From NCBI GenBank assembly GCA_019054805.1, contig JAHQIY010000007.1:3105501-3169500 (forward strand): DNA of 64,000 nt, given 5' to 3'. This DNA comes from Brachionus manjavacas. Taxonomy: Eukaryota; Rotifera; Eurotatoria; Ploima; Brachionidae. Below the pieces are notes generated by a model, which saw nothing but the letters and a program-made list of their open reading frames with translations, made no database searches and was not told where the DNA came from. Below are positions 31,898 to 45,484 of the stretch, one piece after another (position 1 is the stretch's first letter; each line of letters begins with the position of its first letter). A program made the translations under genes and the position numbers.

Positions 31898-32964
31898 ATA
31901 TACATCTGCAATTATTATTTTAAATAATAACAATTTATTTATTAATTGAAAATTGATTTTATCATTTTAAGCATCAAAAATTGATCATAACTTCAAAATG
32001 CCATAAAATTAGCTTTTTAAAAAATAAAATGAGGAATAATAATGATATATAGTGCTATTTCAATAAATAGTAAAATTATCCAGTTTACTTATTTTAGAGA
32101 GCTATGTGGTTTTGATAAATTTCAAAATTATCCTATTTTTTTAGTTTGACTTTTAAGTAAAAATTTTGCTTTGAAATTATGTCAGAAATTTTTCTTATTA
32201 TTTTTAAAGGAATAAAAGAAACAGGATGATTTTACTTTAAATCGTTATTTCAATCAAAAATCATAGAATACTATAAAAAAGAGACTTTTTAACTTTAAGA
32301 GCTTAGGGAGTGAAAGCGCATTATGTAAAAAAATTAAAATTAGTTAATTTTGTAAAAGATTCAATGCTGAATGCATATTAAAAATTCTCATACTTCTAGA
32401 TATTCTTTACTTGCTTTTGTCAAAATGCAAATATTATTTTAAATTTTTTAATGTTTTTTTAAATACCTAAAAAGACCAATAATCATTTAAAAATTAAACT
32501 TTCCAGTTCTAAAAAAGTAAACAAGACAATACTAAATCAAAACCAAACCTTTGCAAAAGTCAAAAAAAATTCGTTTCTTATTCAAGGAACTTATAAATCA
32601 TGTTTTCGAGATTTCCTTTCTTGTTAAAAAATAAAAAATTTAGCCAAATTATCTGAAAAAAAGATAGATGTTTTGGTTGTTTGTTTTATCAATTTTCGGT
32701 ACGTCATAAATGAAAATGTTAAAAACAAGTGGACTTTAATGCAAATACTACTAGGTTCCATTCATGAAGTCATCGTTATTGAAATAAACTTGACTGGGTT
32801 TTGAAATAAAAAAAGCATCCATTTGAAAATTTATTGCATTTTCTAATTTAAAAAAATATTATTTATTTATGTTTAAAAAAAATATTTTCTCTTAATTGAA
32901 TAGACGTTTAAACACTTATTTACAATTAAATTTCAATTTTAATTAAAAAAATAAAAGTTTTTTT
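31898..32964. other. intergenic, no gene seen
   Basis: AT-rich spacer beyond the 3' end of POLE. No supported ORF, RNA or repeat. Confidence 0.5.
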
Positions 32965-35900
32965 TCACTGATTTACTAATAATTCTGGATTATATTTTAA
33001 CAGCCATTCTACTTCTTCTTTAAGCCGTGGCATTTTCAAATGTCTAAAAATTCAACAAGTAAAAATTTACTAGTCTAATAAGGTCATATTAAAAAAACCC
33101 ACCTTGTAAAGCTTATCAAAGATTTGACCAAATAACTAGCTTCGTTATTACTTATCAAATTCTCATATGTGCCTGTACACTCACAATACTCTTGTAGAAA
33201 TCCTGCTCGTACTTCATTACATTTTGAACATTTAATATCTTGGGTTAAATAATGCATTATTTTAGAATGTAGTGCCTCTATCAAATTATATTCAATTAAT
33301 CGTAGATCATAGTATTCTCCACAGTTTGTGCAGTACCACCCAATTCTGAAGGCAATTTTTTTTAAATTTTATTTTAAATTTAAGCTTATCTTACTGTTTA
33401 GATTGGTCTGTATCATTTAAATTTGAACAAGGATCCCTACACAGATCTATGTCTCTACAATGATTACATTTGAGGCAAATAATTTGTGGAACTATGAAAC
33501 TCAGAGAAGGATCAACAAATTGGGCTTCATCACTGAATTCACGAACGTTTATTATTGTAAGCAAGTCTTTTTTGAGCTTGATCACTTGGTTTGAAATATT
33601 CTTGTCTAAAGCCAATATTTGACACACGTACTTGACAAACTCGAGTGCCGGGCACCTTAATTTGTAACGAGCTCCTAACTGTTCCGGTATATCTTCATCA
33701 GTTAATTTTTTATAAATTTTTTGTGTCAACCTTAAATAAAAATAAATTAACTCTTTTCTTTTTCACAAAATTAAAATCAAACCTCATTAGTTGCTCTGTT
33801 AATTCGCCTGAAACAAGTTCCTGTGAAAATTTTGGCAAATTCATGTCATGTGACTTAAAATTAAAATTAAAATACAATACACAATTAATTTTAAGTTATA
33901 ATTTACATCTGAATTTGAAGTTTTATTGCTAAGCCTATTAACATAAACTTTTAGATTCTCGTTGATGCTTCCCAAATATCCAGCCACAAGAGCCTTAATT
34001 ATGTTCAAATTTTTTTAAAAACTTTTAAGAGAATTAACAAGGATAAAAATACCAAAAAATTTTCTTGCACAATTTGAGGCAAAAAAGTGCTCATTTTCCA
34101 GTTCATTTCGATCTCTTCCTAAATATGAAAATTTAATTATTTTAGTTTACATTTTAGAAAAAAATTTTTCCAAACTTTATTTTCTTCGTCCTCGGTATTG
34201 TTAACATACTTTATTCCTCCGTAATTAGCCTTAATTATTTTAAAATAATTTTGTTAAGTTTTGAAAAAAAAATCTGATTGTTCTTACAGAATCTAACCAT
34301 ATTAGAAGAGTCCAAACTTTACTGGTCTCAATATGAACCGTACTAAATAGATCTTTGTTTTGAATATTGTTCAAAATATAGTTTAATTGATTTAGACCAT
34401 CATCAACAATTAACTTGTTTGTTCCTATTATAATTCTGCTCAAATCAGCATAAACAATGTGACCACCTAGTTTTTTTAATTCACTTATTAGCTAAAAATT
34501 AAATAAAAATCAACAAAAATCTATTTTTAATAAATATAAAAAAATTCTTACCAAAATACACAATTTTTTCATATATCCTTGAAGAGTTCTTTTAATGACA
34601 GGATCGTATAAAAGCGAGCTTGGTGATTGCAGCCATCGATAGAAATGAATAATTTGCATATCAGCAAATGCATTGCCGAACATAGCAATATCTTTTAGCC
34701 AATATTGAACCATAGTTCTCATAATTCTTTTTTGAAAGATTTTAGCAATTATTTTTAAGAAAAAAAGTAAAATTATTCCCAACTTTAAAACCGGAAGAGA
34801 AAGCGCTGCTTCATCATAACACGATGAAAAAATCGCTGTGCCCATATCCCCCGAAATCATTTGTTCCAGAGAAATCTGTGGTGCTACACTAAAATTTACC
34901 GACGAGGCTCCGTCAAATTCATTTATTTTTGTTAGCTGTAATAAGGCTGATATCGATAAACTGGTTATTTCGATTTCCAAGCAAATGTTTTGATAAAAAC
35001 CGGAATTATTTATTTGAACACATATTGAATTTGTTCCAGATTCATCATTATTTTGAATCAAGCGATAGTCATCATATTGTTTACCACCCAAATCTGGAAT
35101 GCTAGTTGGTGAGCACCATAAAATATAATTATTTTTGGCCAAATGGCGAGCATAAAATAGATCACACGCATAGGACGGTGCATCTTGCGGTAGATTTCCC
35201 ACCGGTATTTGATAGTACCGAGATTGTTCTATCATATTGGCCAAAATTGTCTGAGAATTCATAAAATGACCAATCATGTGCTTGGCAGCTACTTTTTGCC
35301 AGTCTAATACTTTGAATAATCCAGCCCTGAATTATCAATTTAATAATTTTTTAATTTTTACATTTAAACAAATACTTTTCAGCAATATTAAATTTTATTA
35401 AAGGAAAATCTTCTAATCTGGGCACATTTTCTTTTAGCTCAAGTTCTTCAATATTTGACTGCAATAGGATGATGGTAGAACCTCGTTTTTCATCTTTATA
35501 GGAAGATAATATTTTGTCTAATGTTTTATAAACCTAAAAATAGTCAAAAGAAATAATTAATAAATTAGTTATTAAAAAATTTGTAATTTAGGTTTTGTGA
35601 AATTCAGTATAAAAGAAAAGAACAAAATGGTAAAAAATTGAAAAATTGTTCAATGTAATTTAATTTCTGACAAGTTTTACAGACTTTAACATTTTATGCA
35701 ATTATTTATGTTGAACCATGTTGCATTCATAGAATTAATTTTGAACCCGAAAAAAAAGTGCTCAATTTTTTATCAATTTTTTGTTCTTTTGTACTGAATT
35801 TCACAAAACCGGAATTTACTTTAGCTTCATTAATCTCAATTTTTATTTCAAACTTTTGGCTCGAAATGGGTAAAAATTCTTCACCAATTCCGCAATTCAA

Positions 35901-38900
35901 TCTAAATCGAAAATTTAGAAGAACTATTAATGCTTAATAAAAAATTGAAAATTACCTTTTTTCTCGCTCTGAATTTAGTAAATTGCTCAAATTAGGCATA
36001 TTGTTTGTTTTAACAGAGTCCAGAATAAGCACTTGAGCCGTATTAGTCGTCGGCAAGAATATGCCAATTATCATTTTGGTAGAACTTGAATAAAAAGTTA
36101 AATTAATATTAAAAAAAAATAGGTATGATGCAAATCCAAATTTTTTTAAAATTTTTATTTAAATGAATATTAATTTTTAGATTAATTTGAACATCTTTTA
36201 TTGATAGTTATTTACTTTATGGTATTATTTATTATTTTAGCCATGCACCTTTTTTTAATCTTTTTCCATAAAGGTCTTTATCGATTTTTTGAAATCATAA
36301 TACTTTTTTTATTTTGACAATAATTAAAATAAAAGAAGCAATGAAGATGGAGTCTAGATAAAGCTTCGTTTTAAAGATTGGATTCAAATTTAGTTAAAAG
36401 GTTTAGATCGGTCGTTTAAAATCGATATGTTGATTTTAAAAGACCTATTCCTAGTAATTTTAATCATTATATTAAAAATTAAACGGGGTTCGGGAATCGA
36501 GTAAGTTGTAGTTAAGAAAAAAAAATAACTAAAATTAAAATAAATAATTAAACTATTAATTGATCAAAATCTTAAATTTAATTACCATTTAGTACAAAAA
36601 CCGAGATGGAGGTCTTCCTTAAGTGATACCAAAGTCTTTAGAGGTGCCGACATTTATAGTGATCACTATATAGTAGGAGCGTGTATAAAATTTAAACTAA
36701 GTAAAGCCTATCAGAGAAATGCAGCAAAGAAATACGATGTTGGACGCCTAGCTGATCCCAAACGCATTGCAGAATACAGCAAAAAACTGAGAAATAGACT
36801 CCAAAAATTTGAACACAGAGAGGAGTCGGATATACAGAAAAGATGGTTAAAAATTCGGGAAGCCTATTGCAAAACTGAAAAAGATGTTCTAGGATTTGTA
36901 TAACACAAAAGAAAGAGATGGATATCCGATGAAACATTGAGACTGATAGCTGAAAGAAGATCAAAGCGAAAATGCTTTAAGCAAATTCTTTTCAAATCCG
37001 CAAGAAATTAGAAACATCATTTGAAATAAAGAACAGGCTTGTGATTAAAGGAACAAGGGGTGATAACAGAAACTATATAAACCAGTGTGCTAGTGAAGCG
37101 GAAGTAGCCAGAACATAAGGGGACCTACATATGCTACACAAGATAACAAATGCGATATGTGGATCCTCCCAGAGAAGAACAACATTAGTGAAAGTCAAAG
37201 ACACAGATGATGGGTTGAGCACTTTAGAGTTCCAAATAGACCAGAACCTAAAGAATCTGTACAACCTGAACCAGCCAGCACTGAACTCGATATTGACACA
37301 AAGGTGCCTAACCATAAAGAAATTGAATCTGCGACTAAGGCTCTTAAGAACAGAGAAGCCCCAGGTATTGACAGAGTCACGATGAAATTTTGAAAGCTGA
37401 CGGTAGAATCACAGTAGAATTATTGCAAGATCTCTTCAGCAAGATATGGCGGCAAGAAATCATACCAGAGGACTAGTCAAAAGGCCTAATAGTCAAGCTT
37501 CCTAAAAAAGGTAACAAAATGATTCGTGACAATTGGCGAAGAATAACACTGCTATCAATTGCAAGCAAGATGTTCTGCAGCATAATTCTGGAAAGGATTA
37601 GGAACTTTTTAGATGTTATTCTAAGAGGAGAACAAGCAGGATTTAGACGAGGTAGAGGATGCATAGACCATATATTTGCACTTAAGAACATCATAGAAAA
37701 AAGTATGGAATGGAAAAACACCCTATATCTTAACTTTATTTACTTCAAGATAGCCTTTAATATCATTCACAGAGAAACCTTGTGGGCCATATTAAGATCT
37801 TATGGCCTGCCACAGTAGATAGTTAACTTAATAAAACTCTTCTATGAGAAATTCTAGTCTAGCGTGATTCTGGAAAAAGTACAATATGAGAGCTTCAAAG
37901 TGTGTACAGGAGTCAGACAAGGGTGCGTTCTCTACGACACTATTCCGAATTCTGATTGACTTTATCATGAAGAAAACAACTGCCAGTGCAAGGGGTATAC
38001 AATGGTATATTCACAACAAAACTTGAAGACTTAGACTTTGCGGACGATCTGGTGCTAATATTTAATACAGAAGCACAAATGCAAATGAAGATGAAAGAGT
38101 TAGCGAACAACGCTAAACCAACCGGACTTGAATTGAATGGGACCAAAACGAAAGTAGTGTACATAAACACCAATTTGGATACCCCGATCACCATCAATGG
38201 TACACAAATCGAGTTTGTAAGTTAATTTAGATACTTTGGAAGAACTATCAGTACAGCGATGGGAACACTCAGAGAAATTAAGAATATACTTGCTAAAGCA
38301 AAGAGTGCCTTTGCTAGATTCCGACCAGCATGAAAATCAATCAGTTGCAACAAAGAAACAAATTTTAGTAAAAGCAACACTGGTGTACAGTAGCGAATGT
38401 TGGGAGATGTGTGAATCTGACAAGAAAAGGCTGAAAACATGCCCCACTGAAAGCCTGCGGAGAATCCTCGGGATTCACTGAATCGAAAGTAATGACCCTA
38501 TGCTCCACAAGGAGTGAATAAGGAAAAAAAAGGATGTTTACTTCTTAATATTCTCATTTTCCCACGGTAAAAAAAATTTCAGAGAATTTTCTAAAAATAA
38601 TACTCCAAGACAAAAACTTCTCTACACAAATAAAAAAACTTCTTAGCACAATTATTTTTCCAAATTTTCTATTCTTTTAAAAAAAATTTTGATCAATTTT
38701 AAATTAAAAATATTATTCAAAATTTTTTTTGTGAATAACTTTAAAAACATTCTTTTAATAAATTATGTAACAAATTAATTACAATTTTTTTCAGCATAAA
38801 AAATTTGTGTTTTTCAGTGATTTGAGATGAAAAGTTTTTAGTTTGTGGGCAACATTTTTCAATTATAGAGAAACATTTATCTCTATTTTAATTTGATTAA

Positions 38901-41900
38901 TGTTCAATTAGAAAAACATGAAAATTTGTTCCAATTAGTCACATTCTATAAAAGTGATTTATTAATAAAAAAATAACTTTACTTGTTATGAATAAAAAGA
39001 AAAATGGTCTTTGGAAAATTATTGGTCAAATATTCCACATTGTTTTGGGGTTCCAAGTCATTAATCTCAAAAGTGTCGTAATCCTTTAAGAAAAAAATAC
39101 AAAAATTATAATTAGAAAATATTTAGAAAAATGGTGTATAATGCCTTAAAATTGATAGATTTTTTTAAATTGCACACACATCCCAACTGCATTAAAATCC
39201 TAAACATCAATGGCACATTTAGCTCATAGACACCTTCGACATTTGAATTAGAAAACTCGTTCATAATGTCATTTTGATGCTTTTGAAAAACATGCTCTGG
39301 TATCGAATATTCATACAAATTATAGACAATCTGAGATCTTGGCAAATGTTTGTTTGTTTTGCGACACAAGCTGGATTCTTTTTCCATAGGTTTAATTTGA
39401 TTCACATAAAAAATTCGCATCATATTTATGTTGACCACATACAAATCATTGTCACTAAGTAGCCAAATTTTGAAAAGCCCTGTTGAATTAGTTTCTGTAA
39501 CTTGTATTATTTGCCAAGGTCTTTGCATTCTTGAGTTGTTTGACTTGCCGACAAAATCTGTTATAGTTCGTTTAACGTTTGGCATTTTAAAAAAATCATT
39601 GCCATTTTGTTCACTTTCAGCTTTTTTCAATTGCCTACGAAAGTCGATCTGAAGGATCCATTTTCGTTTATGAAAAGTGATCCAAGTTCTTAACTCTTTT
39701 GAGGTATGACCAAGTTTGGGTGGCTCGCCCAGTACTTCTCTCCAGTTAAATTTTGGTTTTTTCACTATCACATCGGGCTGTTTCCGTTTTGAACTTTGTA
39801 TGCGACCGTCAGGACTTTTTGCTTTTTGTGTAACCACGATCGGCTTTGACTTGTTCTTATTCGTAGAAGACAAATCTTCAATATCCACTATCTCTGATTC
39901 GGTTATGGCTGGCTTTGGCCTAAAAGAAAATATGTCATCTATTTTTTTTTGCTTCAGAGTGCTGTTTCTCTCTGATAATCTTTTATACAACCAATCTGGA
40001 TGCGGTACTCTGAGAACTGGATTGACAACACCTTGAAGAGCTGCCGGAATTGTGATAATTTTTTGTATACAGCCATTTAGTCTTTCAATATAATATTCCC
40101 AGTCTAAAAAATTTCTCACTTCAAGTTCGGCATTAGACTGAGCTTTTAGCCATTTTTTCAAATAATGCTTGCATACACTGGGCTCTGCTTGAAAAATGGC
40201 AATTGGAATGGCTCTCTCAGCCACCGGAGAACCTTCGGGCTTTTTAGAAATTATATACTTGCAATTCAGTCCTTTGTCTTTGACCATTTCGTCGCCGAGA
40301 AACTCGGCTAGGCGCTTGGCAGTTGAAATTGAAGTCGACTTTTGTCCACCATACTCCTCTAATGCTTTGCTCATTGTTCTTTTTTCCGCAATCAGTTCAA
40401 AAAGTTCATAGTCAGGCACATTCTCAGCTTTTGAATATAAAATATCAAGCCAATAATTGGCAATCTTGGCCACTGATTCGTAGCACTCTTCAATGCTTTT
40501 GCCTTTAAGGAACGCCTCGAAAACACTTGATTGAAAAATTTTTATCAATTGAAGCTCTCCATTACGCTTTACTTCAAAACCTTTGAGTTCAGCCAGAGAT
40601 CCATCAAAGTTGAACACTGCATATCTTTTTTTGAGACGTTTTCCTTCTTCTTTTGCCGCTGGCAAAATCATGGCCAAATATGGACCATCGACCTCAAAAA
40701 AAACTGAATTCTCCGATCTTACATCGTACTTTAAAAGTTTAGAATCAATCAATTCATGGTACTGGTCATTAGTGTAATAATCTTTGACCAAAAGATTGAG
40801 CATAGAGCATGGATAGGAAATGGTTATTTTTTTTTTGGGATCTGTGGTTTTGACTACAAAATTTTCAGGAAAAGTCGCAGGCAAAATGCACCAAATACCA
40901 TCAGTGTCCAGCTCAAGGGGTCGACCGATTTTTTCTATGAGCTCTTTGGCTCTTGTTATAATAGTCGAGCCAGTATAGCAGACTATACCAGCCATTTCCA
41001 TTGAATACCATCTGGCGCCTCTACGCATCACGTATCCATAAAAAGAGTTAAGAATACACTTGTGGGCCAATTGTAGAGAATCGTACAAAATAACCATTGA
41101 ATTGCATTTTTTTATTTCCATAGCATCTTTACTTTCTTGGGCCGTGGCAAGCTTTTTTTTCCATATTTTGTGCAAATTCTTGAATTCATATCGTCGGTCG
41201 CGAAATGCGCGCACAGTATCCACATAGAACGAATTTTCTCGTTGACAAACTGTAGTTTCACGTAGCTCTTCACGTGTCACATGTATTTTTTTATACGCTT
41301 TTCTACAATAGTCTTGTAGGCGTTTTTTTTCAATTTCAGCTTGTTCTTCCAGAGAAAGCTCATGAAAAGGTCGATAACCAGTGCCAGGCTTGGCAACAGG
41401 AAATCTCTCATTTTCTAGTTGTTGCTGAATACGCTGAAATTCGTTCTTACTCGCAGGCATGTACTCACTTCTCCATATCCATTTCATTTTACGCTGACAT
41501 ATTTCACCAGGCTTGTTAAAGTCACATGCCGAACAGTCACTTTCATCAACGATAGCACTAGGCTGTAACCTGTTTGTTAAAATTATGTTTGGATACATGG
41601 CACCTACGTCCAAATGGTAAATTGTTGGATTTTCCAATCGATTCGGACAGTCTCTCAATTTGGACAATTTTTCAATGATTTCATTGCACACATCATCAAA
41701 ATTTACCACCATTGAAAGTGGTACTTTTTCTTCAATCTCAATTGCACGCTGCATCGTCCTTCGTACATCGTCAATTAAAGACTGCAGTGTTTCTGAAGAG
41801 AGCTTGAATTTAGCTGGAATATCCGCTCGAAAAATACCTGATTCTAGTGCTTCTACACTAGCACCGACATAAGTTTCTGAATCAATAACAAAACCGTCCG

Positions 41901-44748
41901 ATGTAAGCTTATTCAAAACAGTTTCTTGTTTGTTTGGATATACAATGTTGGCTTGATAGGCCTGAACCATCAGAAGCATTTCGCACAGAGTTCCTGAGCC
42001 TTTTCTCAAAACAGAGTCTGGTTCCATTGGAATAATAGTGCAAAGTGCAAAGATAAAAGGATGTACGTATTTCATGTAAAGATAATAGGTCGCTACTGCA
42101 TCCGAAACTGAATAGTTCGACAAAACCTAGAAAAATAATTTAAATAGTCAAGAATTACTCAAGAATACTTTTTTTGTATTTTTTCAGGATAATTTTTTTC
42201 AAAATATGTACTTAAAAATTTTCAATCGTTAAATGAAAAAATATAAATAGTAAAATGGATCATTGAGAATTCTAGAAATACAAAACATAACAAAAGATGA
42301 ACATATTTAATAACTTTTTCTAGAAGAGCCTAAAATTCTAAATCTGTAAAATGAAACCAATGTCACATGAAACCAAAAACAACTAGAATTAATCTAAAGT
42401 TTTGTGATCAAGAGATCGAAATTGAAATTTTCTGCATTCAGTTTTTGTATTAATAAACTTTAAAAAATTTATGGATTTTTTTTAAAAAGGAAGTAGCAAT
42501 AAAAAAAATGCTTATCAAAAATATTTCAAGTTTTTTCGGAAAAAAAAGGAAAGAATTTAAAAAAAAGTTATTATTTACAGTCAGATACGTCTTTGAAACA
42601 ATCGAATTTACTCTCTAAAAAATTTTTGAAAGGATTTATTTTTAAAAAAAAATGATTTTTTTACAAAGAGTTAATTTACAAATGATAATAAAAAGTAATT
42701 CATCTAATTTCGAAAATTTTTTTTTAAGTTTATCAATAGTTCATTCATTTTCACTCGAAAAAACTGATGATTACTGATGAAAAGTGATAAATTGTCCTAT
42801 TTGTCAGCTTTAGCAATTTTTAATTTATTTAAAACATCTTTAAAAAATTTATCATTCTGTGTCTGATACATTTATTTCACTTAACTTTTCGTTACCTTTT
42901 GTTTAATCTCATTTTACTTGATTTTTTTTTACACAAAACATTTTTTTTTATTTAGATTAAGAAAAGAGTTTTTATTAGAAAAATTAAGTAAATTTCTTAA
43001 AACAAATATAACTAAGATAAATATTTTTCAAAATTTTTTTAAAACTTTTATCTTTTTTAAAAATATTAGCTGTATTTTTGATGCATTTTTTAGAAATTAA
43101 ATTTTCCTCAAATTTATTAATAACATTTAATATTTTAAATATACTTGTGGTTGTTCCACAGCTAGTTTGCACATTTCTTCCGGATCTAGTTCTATAGGAT
43201 TGTAATTGAGCTTTGCTTTGGCCACAGCTTTCAAACCTTGGCTGCCAATTGGCAAATATGAGTCTCTTTTAACCCATCTTAACAAAAAATTTCATTCTTT
43301 TATTCCTAAATTTTCTAGATAACTTTTTACTTGTAACAATCCATATGAATACAGGCCCTTGATTGATACTCGTCTTGGCCATCTTTGTAAAAACCTATTT
43401 CCCTGAACATATTTATTTCATGAAATTTAGCTCTAGCATCAACAAAAGGCCTAAATAATATTACTAAGTTTAATTCTTTATTATTTATATTTGAACTACC
43501 AGTCGAATGAATCACCATTGTACGTCGAAATAACTTGAGGTTGAACCTCAATAATGTGCTCAAAGAATCTACGAATAACAGCCTTTTCATCGGGCTCATT
43601 AAAAATAATAAAGTGTCCAGGAAACTCCGGCTTTGGTGTAAAATCAAAATCTTCGACATCTTCGGATACAATTTCACGGTTAGTAATTAAAAAACCTTTT
43701 CCGTCTATCATGTATGAAATCATCATAATTTGATCGATAGTAGAGTCCGGGAATTTTAAAGGAAGCTTGGTAGTTTCAATATCATAAGCTAAAATCACTG
43801 GATCCTTATAAAAAACATTAAAAAAAGCAAATTTAGATAGAAACTATATTCTTACAGGTCGATCAACTAAGTCTGGACGCGGCTGAATTATCGGTGTATC
43901 ATTTCCTTGACCTTTCACCGAATACCATAAGCCAACATTCATTTTTAAATCTATTGAAACTCTTACATGGTATGGTACATCATATTCTCTTTTTTTAATT
44001 TTACTTAAGAACCAAATCAAAAGAAAAAAATTACCTAATTTCTATTATATTTTCGAGTTGATCAGCTTTTTTTATTAAGCTATCATCTACAAAATTAGTT
44101 TCATATGAATTTTTCATGTTCAATTCTTTATTTCTTTTTACAAAATTGAGAATTTCACGTCGGACTTTAATCAATTCATCCACATTTAAAAAAATTAATT
44201 TGATATATTGCTGCTTAAGACCAATTAAGTGATTTTTCTGAAAAAATTAAAGTTTTTTATGTTTTTTTTTGTTTTTAATTTTTGCCTACCAAATCAAGAT
44301 CTTCTTTTTCCATTATCTCAAGTTTGGCCACCTTGCCAAAATATTTTCGACTCAAAAATGCTAAAACATCCCGTTCAGTTCCTTCTTTTGTCCCTACGTA
44401 AAAATACGGGTTGTACGGCACAGTTGCCTAATAATTCAAATAAAATTTTTTTTTTTTTTCAAAATTATTAATTTACTTTAAATTTTTGGTTGTCTTCTCC
44501 GATAAAATAATAGTCTACGGCACTCACAAATCGTTTCAAATCATCAATCATTTCACTCTTTGATAAAAGATTAAGATAGATTAAATAAATTTGATCTTAT
44601 TTACTGGCTGAAAGTTGACGAGCCATCCGATTTTTTCTGCCGGAGATTTGTGCTTGACAAATCCATATTTTGAATCAAGTTCTTCATTTTGGTTAATTCT
44701 CTCTAATCTTTTATCGGCGTTATTCTGGACTACTTCATCAATTTCCAT
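32965..44748 (-). CDS. POLE: DNA polymerase epsilon catalytic subunit
   Basis: Leading-strand replicative polymerase with proofreading exonuclease. It starts at ATG 44748 ([20 protein letters not shown]). The N-terminal exons lead to exonuclease motif I ([15 protein letters not shown], 43800), motif II ([13 protein letters not shown]) and motif III ([12 protein letters not shown]). One long exon (42132-39100) holds the polymerase: motif [21 protein letters not shown], the Fe-S cysteines in [16 protein letters not shown], motif [21 protein letters not shown] and motif [10 protein letters not shown]. Smaller exons carry the inactive C-terminal polymerase fold ([52 protein letters not shown]). 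The C-terminal zinc modules are [31 protein letters not shown] and [20 protein letters not shown]. It ends [17 protein letters not shown] at 32965. Overall length is close to the usual roughly 2,200 residues. All catalytic residues are present and no break was seen. Two introns hold transposons (35591-35810 and 36597-38490). Confidence 0.95.
35591..35810. mobile_element. 220-bp MITE in a POLE intron
   Basis: Inverted ends GGTTTTGTGAAATTCAGTA (left) and GGTTTTGTGAAATTCAGTA (right, reverse complement). These are followed on both sides by AAAGAACAAAA- and AAAAAATTGA-like sequence, about 55 bp of arm. Flanks GTAATTTA and GGAATTTA match at 7 of 8 positions and may be a decayed 8-bp target duplication. 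The GG ends suggest a MULE-type element. It lies wholly within an intron. Confidence 0.75.
36597..38490 (+). pseudogene. non-LTR retrotransposon (endonuclease end plus reverse transcriptase), decayed, antisense in a POLE intron
   Basis: Sense strand opposite to POLE. The end of the endonuclease reads [20 protein letters not shown], then the linker [22 protein letters not shown] blocks follow: [69 protein letters not shown] and [14 protein letters not shown]. It resembles RTE/CFDP2-like LINEs. Several stops and frame shifts are present. The first RT catalytic Asp (expected F-x-D-F/Y-x-K-A-F-D) is replaced, since the block reads [10 protein letters not shown], so it is dead. The base composition is clearly less AT-rich than the surroundings. 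It sits in the 2.9-kb intron 36085-38982. Confidence 0.85.
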
Positions 44749-45138
44749 TTTTTTTGAATAAAATAAAATTTATTCAAATTTAAAAGAAATTAAAATTGAA
44801 TAAAATTTCAAAAGGCACGCATTTAATTTTAATATTCATATTCTGTAATTGATTTTTCAACGTATAAAAAAAATTCTTTTATTAATTTGATCTTCTTTTT
44901 TAAGAGAAATTTTATTAAATATTTAATGATAAGATTTTCATAATGATGTATATTTTTAAATTCAGGAGTATTTTTTTATTTAAAAATTCCATCATTTAGG
45001 TAAAAGAAAAATTAAAGCCAAAATTTGAATCATTTATTTTTTCGAATAGATTTATTAATTTAAATTTCAATAATCAGATATTTCTGAATAATCACCTACA
45101 GAATTTTCTTCATTAAAATAGAATCCATTGATATTCTA
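44749..45138. other. POLE upstream region, no gene seen
   Basis: AT-rich sequence that probably includes the POLE promoter. No recognisable motif or RNA gene. Confidence 0.4.
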
Positions 45139-45484
45139 TGTATTTATTTATTTATTTATTTGTTTTTCTGTACTGAGCTTGAGCTCCCTCAGGATTTAAA
45201 AAAAAATAATAATAAATTAAAATAAATATATTTAAAAAAAAGGTTAAATAAAAGAAATTAAATAAAAGATAAATAGATAAGTAATAAATGATATTTTTTT
45301 TTAACGTAGGCTAGTATAGACATGCTTAAATATTTAATAAGTAATAAGGAATAAGGAAAAGGAAAAAAATTACTAGTAGTAATTACACAATGGAGTTGGA
45401 TATTCGATATATCTTGATTGGTATTATTTATTTTTATTTCTTTGTTTCTTACCAAGCTAGGGCTCCTTCAGAATAAATTAAAAA
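45139..45484 (-). mobile_element. SINE-like dispersed repeat, copy 2, with a partial copy beside it
   Basis: The minus strand from about 45421 reads AATCAAGATATATCGAATAT, CAACTCCATTGTGTAATTAC and, after a loose middle, CTGAGGGAGCTCAAGCTCAG, TACAGAAAAACAAA and a repeated AAATAAATAAAT tail. The same order of words forms copy 1 at 9545-9800. Immediately upstream (45484-45440) lies a second tail end, CTGAAGGAGCCCTAGCTTGG, so two copies sit head to tail. The tail is a four-base microsatellite, as in many SINEs and LINEs. Confidence 0.55.

Noticed and set aside
37073-38440. Minus-strand ORFs within the LINE
   Set aside because: Shadows of the plus-strand reverse transcriptase.
39274-41872. Several plus-strand ORFs of 60-106 codons
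   Set aside because: All are antisense shadows of the POLE exon, which encodes a complete polymerase domain.
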